Shown: positions 6,996 to 11,000 of the stretch, one piece after another
How positions within the stretch are numbered: the first letter of the stretch is position 1
How the letters are laid out: each line of letters begins with the position of its first letter
Source of the DNA: Owenia fusiformis
Lineage: Eukaryota > Annelida > Polychaeta > Sabellida > Oweniidae
Direction: 5' to 3'
Assembly: GCA_903813345.2 (NCBI GenBank)
Contig: CAIIXF020000460.1
Coordinates: 1 to 11,000 of the forward strand
DNA: 11,000 nt
Program-made: the position numbers and the translations under genes
The notes under the pieces: generated by a model
Told to the model about the DNA's origin: nothing
Database searches by the model: none
What the model saw: the letters and a program-made list of their open reading frames with translations, nothing else

Positions 6996-7229
6996 ACATT
7001 AATTTAAAACAAGTTAAATTTCTTTCTTCTAAACATTTATTTGTAAATATTTTTCAAATAGAAATAGAACAGTCAAAATAAAATATGTGTGACATGTGTA
7101 AGTAATAGAGATGAGAAGGCCAGTAGAACGGTTAATCCTATTAACTGCCATGCTGGGCATTCTTTGTTTTGTTTGGTTAAGTAATTAACCAGATGGATTG
7201 TACATCAAGTTGGACGAGAATAATCGCGT
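6996..7229. other. Non-coding AT-rich stretch, no gene seen
   Basis: Sequence between the broken end of A4 and the AT-rich tandem. It includes the near-palindrome GGTTAATCCTATTAAC (about 7130-7145) and GGTTAAGTAATTAACC (7174-7189), but no ORF or element end. Confidence 0.4.
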
Positions 7230-7274
7230 ATAATATTTTTTAGAACCCAAATAATACAATATAATTTGATATAT
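7214..7274 (-). repeat. Right inverted terminal repeat of the composite array element
   Basis: The core at 7215-7235 is the inverted partner of 4506-4526 (19 of 21 bases). The CGCG at 7225-7228 mirrors the one on the left. About 220 bp separate the end of A4 from this repeat. The target-site duplication expected if this is a transposon end was not identified. Confidence 0.5.
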
Positions 7275-7443
7275 TCTGCTTAGATTGGAAAATACTAGAA
7301 AATAATATTTTTTAGAATATAAAAAATCTAAATAGACTGCAATCATCAGTTTGGATTGATAAATATGACCAAATAATATTTTAGAAAGACAGAATAAATA
7401 TAAATTGGCGCAAATAATTCTAAAAAAAGAATATTATACTGGG
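7230..7443 (+). repeat. Degenerate tandem repeat of about 71 bp, three units
   Basis: ATAATATTTT...TAGAA begins at 7230, 7302 and 7373, giving units of 72 and 71 bp. The first two units also share a TRGATTG...AAATA segment near their ends. The remaining positions are strongly diverged. Similar AT-rich words are found left of the array (about 4240-4480). Confidence 0.55.
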
Positions 7444-7609
7444 AATAAAACATTCTGCTACATTTTCTTTATTGAGATAATCGGATTTGGTAAATGTTTA
7501 TATGTACCAATAATATATTTGGACCTCACTTATTTCTAATTATATTATATTAATCTCTATATAATGTAATATAAAATGCTGATTATATTTTTTTCCTTCA
7601 TAATATAAT
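7444..7609. other. Very AT-rich filler before the block repeats
   Basis: TAATATAATAT-type sequence of low complexity. No gene, no clear repeat period. Confidence 0.5.
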
Positions 7610-7622
7610 ATAACTAGACATG

Positions 7623-7644
7623 TAAATTGAACAAGTTCAATTTA
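7623..7644. repeat. Perfect 10-bp hairpin in the block head (repeated at 9361-9382)
   Basis: TAAATTGAAC, loop AA, GTTCAATTTA. The same 22 bases occur in block 2 at 9361-9382. It lies about 13 bases from the start of each block. Confidence 0.9.
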
Positions 7645-7669
7645 AGACTCCAGATTTCAAACTTTTTTT

Positions 7670-7724
7670 AAGCTGAGTCATCCAGAACTTGTAAGCTGAG
7701 TCATTCAGAATAAGCTGAGTCAGC
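7670..7724. promoter_or_regulatory. Three AAGCTGAGTCA repeats carrying AP-1/MARE-like sites
   Basis: AAGCTGAGTCA occurs at 7670-7680 and 7693-7703, and AGCTGAGTCA ends at 7722. Each holds TGAGTCA, the AP-1 consensus. The third extends to GCTGAGTCAGC (7714-7724), a palindrome matching the core of the Maf recognition element. Block 2 keeps all three (TGAGTCA at 9412-9418, 9598-9604, 9617-9623). Binding or activity is unproven; an 11-bp short repeat would look the same. Confidence 0.45.
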
Positions 7725-8306
7725 TAGAATATAGACATTTAGACAACTTTTATTAATTTTAAGAAGGCTATCTTCGACTCTATTAGCTAAACATGGGGAT
7801 ATCATCATATCGACTTTTCGAGACTTCAAACCGCTATAACTATCTAACCAGAAGTTAGATCGAAATTTGGTTTAAAGATTCTGATTCCTGAGAAAATTCT
7901 ACCCTTAATTCATAACTCATACGTTAAATTTTGAGAATTTTTTATTTTGACCTACATTTCGGACACCATATCTCAAAATAGGGTCAAAAAACTTTCTGAC
8001 GGCAGAAGGCTAACACTATAAGCACACTCTTTGCTACCTGTATACAAAATTTTGAAGCAAATCCTTAAAGTTTAATGTCAGAATCGCAAAAATAAGCAAA
8101 AACTATGAATTTGACCTAGATTTTGACCAAGGCATTTTTGCGTCCAAATTTTAAAGCTAGATAGCCTTCGAGGTCCCCTCCTTTTATAAGCTTTCAGAAT
8201 ATTAAGCTGTACTCAGTCTATATCTGGTATTTTACACTTCAAAAAATCCTTTTTCTCATTGACATAACATGGGGCACCAAATTTAGCTATTTTTGAGCTT
8301 TCAAAA

Positions 8307-8570
8307 CGCCATAACTTTCGAACCGGAAGTCGGATCGAAATTTGGTTTGCAGATTTGGATGCCTGACAAAATTCTACCCCTAATTCATAACTCATACGTT
8401 AAATTTGGATTTTTTTATTTTGACCTACTTTTTGGACACGCCATAACTTCCAAACCGGAAGTCGGATCGAAATTTGGTTTGCAGATTCGGATTCCTGGGA
8501 AAAATGTTCCCCTAAGTCATAGCTCATATGTTAAATTTGAAGAATTTTTTTTATTTTGACCTACTTTTCG
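8307..8570 (+). repeat. 132-bp tandem duplication inside monomer M2
   Basis: CGCCATAACT begins at 8307 and again at 8439. Both copies run through CGGAAGTCGGATCGAAATTTGG to TTTTGACCTACTTTT(T/C)GGACAC. It explains why M2 is 610 bp instead of about 476. Block 2's M2 lacks it, so it arose after the blocks separated or was lost there. As 132 is divisible by three, it also creates a spurious 88-codon open frame (8293-8559) made of two 44-codon repeats. Confidence 0.92.
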
Positions 8571-9077
8571 GACACCATATCTCAAAAGTGGGTCAAAATA
8601 CTTTCTGACGGCAAAAGGCTACCACTATTAGCACACTCTTTGCTACATGTATACAAAATTTTGAAGTAAATTATTTAAGTGTAGTGTCAGAATCGTAAAA
8701 ATGAGGAAAAACTATGAATTTGACCTAGATTTTGACCTAGGCATTTTGGTGTCCAAATTTTGAAGCTATATAGCTTTTGAGGTCCCCTTCTTTTATAAGC
8801 ATTCATAATGTTAAGCTGTACTCAGTCTATATCCTGTATTTTACACTTCGAAAAAGTCTTTTTTCCCATTGACTTAACATAGGCACCAAATTTAGCGATT
8901 TTTTAGCTTTCAAAACGCCATAACTTCCGAACCGGAAGTCCGATTCAAATTTGGTTTGCAGATTTGGATTTCTGAGAAAATTGTTCATCTTTTTCATAGC
9001 TCACACATTCGATTTGGAGCATGTTTAAGCGTGACTTACATTTCGGACGCCATATCTCAAAATCGGTAAGAGCAATC

Positions 9078-9347
9078 AAAATGTTGATGTCATATCTTTG
9101 ATTCGCCTTTTTCTAAGCTACACGATGAAAAAAAGATGAAGGAGTTACGAAGAATATTGACGAAGATATGATGAAGAATGTTGAAAATGTAAGATTTGAC
9201 CTAGTTCTTGACCTTTGACCTAGATAAAAATTTGACCTAATTTCCCAGAAAGCCGGTTTCAGTCTTTAGTTAACCATGTAAGTTGGATTAAGTAAGCTGT
9301 TATAGTTGACGAGAAATTTGGTGAGGAGGAAGAAAAAAGAAAGAAAA
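9078..9347. other. Spacer between the two blocks, with clustered TGACCT half-sites and a purine run
   Basis: Not shared with block 2. It holds four TGACCT words (9197, 9209, 9216, 9233). The middle pair forms TGACCTTTGACCT (9209-9221), a perfect DR1 nuclear-receptor element on the opposite strand. The spacer ends in a run of almost pure purine (about 9321-9347) directly before block 2. No ORF. Confidence 0.6.
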
Positions 9348-10829
9348 ATAACTAGACATGTAAATTGAACAAGTTCAATTTAAGACTCCAGATTTAAACC
9401 TTTTTTCAAGCTGAGTCATCCAATTACTTGTAAGCAGGGCACGCCTTAAGTGTCGGACTGCTGGTCATTATCTGGTTACTTTTGATACTGACCAGTTGAT
9501 TTTTTCACTAGGTATAGGAAAATAACATTGCAACTGGTCAGTAATGCCTTTTTGACCAGCAGCTCTGGAATCCTTAGGGCATACACTGCTTGTAAGCTGA
9601 GTCATTCAGAATAAGCTGAGTCAGCTAGAATATAGACATTTAGACAACTTTTAAGAATGTTATCTTCGACTCCATTGGCTTAACATGGGGATATCATCAT
9701 ATCGACTTTCCGAGACTTCAAACTGCTATAACTATCTAATCAGAAGGTGGATCAAAATTTGGTTTAAAGATTTGGATTCCTGAGACGACATTTCTACTTT
9801 TATTTCATAACTCATACGTTAAATATGGAGAACTTTTTACTTTGACCTACTTTTCGGACACAAATATCTCAAAAGTGGGTCAAAATACTTTCTGACGGCA
9901 AAAGGCTAACACTATAAGCACACTCTTTGCTACCTGTATACAAAATTTTGAAGCAAATCATATTAGTGTAATATCAGAAACGCAAAAATAAGGAAAAACT
10001 ATGAATTTGACCTAGATTTTGACCTGGGCATTTTGGTGTCCAAATTTTAAAGCTAGATAGCCTTCGAGGTCCCCTTCTTTTATAGGCTTTCAGAATAATA
10101 AGCTGTACTCGGTCAATATCTCGTATATCAAAAAAATATTTTTTCTAATTGACATAACATGGGGCACCATATTCAGCGATTTTTGAGCTTTCAAAACGCC
10201 ATAACTTTCGGACCGAGGGTCGGATTGAAATTTGGTTTGCAGATTCGGATTCCTGAGCAAAATTCTACCCTTAAGTCATACATCATACATTAAATTTAGA
10301 GAATTTTTTATTTTGACCTACTTTTCGGACACCATATCTCAAAAGTGGGTCAAAATACTTTCTGTGACGGCAAAAGGCTCACACTATTAACTCACTCTTT
10401 GCTATCTGTATACAAAATTTTTAAGCAAATCATTAAAGTGTAGTGTCAGAATCCTAAAAATAAGGAAAACCTATGAATTTGACCTAGATTTTGACCTAGG
10501 CATTTTGGTGTCCAAATTTTGAAGCTAGGTAGCTTTTGAGGTCCCTTCTTTTCAAGGCGTTCATTATGTTAAGCTGTTCTCAGTCTATATCTTGTATTTT
10601 ACACTTCGAAAATGTCTTTTATCCCATTGACTTAACATGGGCGCCAAATTTAGCGATTTTTGAGATTTCAAAACGTCATAACTCATAACTTCCGAACTGG
10701 AAGTCGGATCGAAATTTGATTTTCAGATTTGGATTCCTTTACATATTAGCTCACACGTTGAATTTGGAGAACTTTTTCTTTTGACTTACCTTTTGGACGC
10801 CATATCTCAAAATTGTGGTAAGAGTAATC
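9348..10829 (+). repeat. Higher-order repeat block 2 (head with MITE, M1', M2', truncated M3')
   Basis: Same order as block 1: head 9348-9683 (interrupted by a MITE), M1' 9684-10157 (474 bp), M2' 10158-10635 (478 bp), M3' 10636-10829. M3' stops at GGTAAGAGTAATC, the same point as M3. M1' resembles M1 (ATATCATCATATCGAC; CCTTCGAGG) more than it resembles M2', and M2' resembles M2 (CACCA; GCTTTTGAGG), so the block was duplicated as a whole. Differences from block 1: no 132-bp duplication in M2', an 8-bp net deletion in the head, and a small CATAACT duplication in M3'. Confidence 0.9.
9435..9588. mobile_element. hAT-like MITE, 154 bp, with perfect 8-bp target-site duplication
   Basis: Bounded by CTTGTAAG on both sides (9427-9434 and 9589-9596), the 8-bp duplication typical of hAT transposons. 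The ends are CAGGGCACGCC on the left and GGGCATACACTG on the right, whose reverse complement CAGTGTATGCCC gives an imperfect terminal inverted repeat. Similarity continues to CTGCTGGTCA / TGACCAGCAG. Inside lies another perfect inverted repeat, ACTGACCAGTTG (9487-9498) with CAACTGGTCAGT (9531-9542), so most of the element can fold. Repeated CTGGTCA words near the ends resemble transposase-binding subterminal repeats. It has no ORF and would need a transposase supplied from elsewhere. Block 1 has the uninterrupted site (CTTGTAAG at 7688-7695). Confidence 0.9.
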
Positions 10830-11000
10830 TTCTTGGAGCTTGCTTTGATGCCAAACCCATAGATTCGTTACCCCTTCAGTGGCGAAGGGAACAATTCACG
10901 CCAAAACGCCAATGTGAAGTGTGAAAAAGTGAGAATAAAAAGGCTTATTAATTTTCTTATGTTCTTTATACATATTTTCTCATTGTGAATTAATTGTAAA
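10830..11000. other. Non-coding right edge, no gene seen
   Basis: Departs from the block repeat after 10829. A small hairpin, CCCTTC...GAAGGG, lies near 10873-10890. The rest is AT-rich with no ORF. Confidence 0.5.

Larger units (their letters stand above)
7610..9077 (+). repeat. Higher-order repeat block 1 (head, M1, M2, truncated M3)
   Basis: Starts ATAACTAGACATG and is matched by block 2 starting at 9348, a 1738-bp offset. Layout: head 7610-7791, M1 7792-8267 (476 bp), M2 8268-8877 (610 bp including a 132-bp internal duplication), M3 8878-9077 (cut after GGTAAGAGCAATC). Monomer landmarks: CATGGGG at the start; CGGATCGAAATTTGG; TTTTGACCTAC; ACACCATATCTCAAAA; CTTTCTGACGGC; TATACAAAATTTTGAAG; GAATTTGACCTAGATTTTGACC; GAGGTCCCCT. 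M1 and M2 differ by position-specific variants (CCTTCGAGG against CTTTTGAGG) that reappear at the same places in block 2. No long ORF; this is non-coding satellite-like or transposon-derived DNA. Confidence 0.9.

Noticed and set aside
4532-7000. CRISPR-like or Penelope-type interpretation of the direct repeats
   Set aside because: Units of about 540 bp abut without spacers, and no reverse transcriptase, hammerhead core or spacer structure was seen.
8293-8559. 88-codon plus-strand open frame with two 44-residue repeats
   Set aside because: The protein repeat is a by-product of a 132-bp DNA duplication in a non-coding monomer; sister monomers do not keep the frame.
7610-10829. Tandem genes in the block repeats
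   Set aside because: All six frames are broken by many stops in every monomer, so repetition is at DNA level only.
10868-10893. Small hairpin as a terminator or RNA element
   Set aside because: Six-bp stem with no context; expected by chance in this length.

Overview
The window looks like repeat-dominated, AT-rich, non-coding genomic DNA from a eukaryote, most likely a metazoan and plausibly a marine invertebrate. The grounds are a decayed Ty3/gypsy retrotransposon, a hAT-type MITE, satellite-like arrays, vertebrate-style promoter motifs (CCAAT plus NRF-1) and the absence of any long intact ORF, operon or bacterial gene structure. The species cannot be named from the sequence. No intact host gene is visible, and no CRISPR array, rRNA or tRNA gene was seen.

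Left part (1-1615): a minus-strand Ty3/gypsy integrase fragment (1-1085) runs off the left edge. It has a complete D,D-35-E triad and a GPY/F module but carries one in-frame stop. It abuts, head to head, the 5' end of a plus-strand LTR retrotransposon: LTR (about 1078-1352, TGTTG...CAACA), primer binding site matching the 3' end of tRNA-Ser(GCT) (1355-1372), leader, and a decayed start of gag (1454-1615). An 80-bp tandem duplication crosses the LTR/PBS boundary.

Middle left (1616-4430): mostly featureless non-coding DNA. It holds a 39-bp exact direct repeat, a cluster of short GTGYCAAGA-like motifs with a hairpin, a CCAAT/NRF-1 promoter-like pair, and a possible MITE bounded by short inverted repeats.

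Middle (4430-7440): four recognisable copies of a repeat of about 541-544 bp (A1-A4). A slot between A2 and A3 holds unrelated or highly diverged sequence. The set is bracketed by an inverted, GC-marked terminal repeat (19 of 21 bases match) near 4506 and 7235, which suggests one composite element of about 2.7 kb. Variant A2 carries a G-quadruplex-type run facing a C13 tract. The right flank is a degenerate AT-rich tandem of about 71 bp.

Right part (7610-10829): two tandem blocks with a higher-order arrangement. Each has a head, then monomers M1 and M2 of about 476 bp, then a truncated M3. Corresponding monomers share variants between blocks. The head carries three TGAGTCA (AP-1/MARE-like) sites, the monomers carry TGACCT half-sites, and a perfect DR1 lies in the spacer between blocks. 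A 154-bp hAT-like MITE with a perfect 8-bp target duplication interrupts block 2, and block 1 preserves the empty site.

The window contains no gene system that works together. What it records is layered repeat history: retrotransposon insertion and decay, tandem amplification, block duplication, then MITE insertion. I did not find a convincing new gene system. The most informative structures are the higher-order repeat, the composite inverted-repeat-bounded array and the inverted retrotransposon junction.
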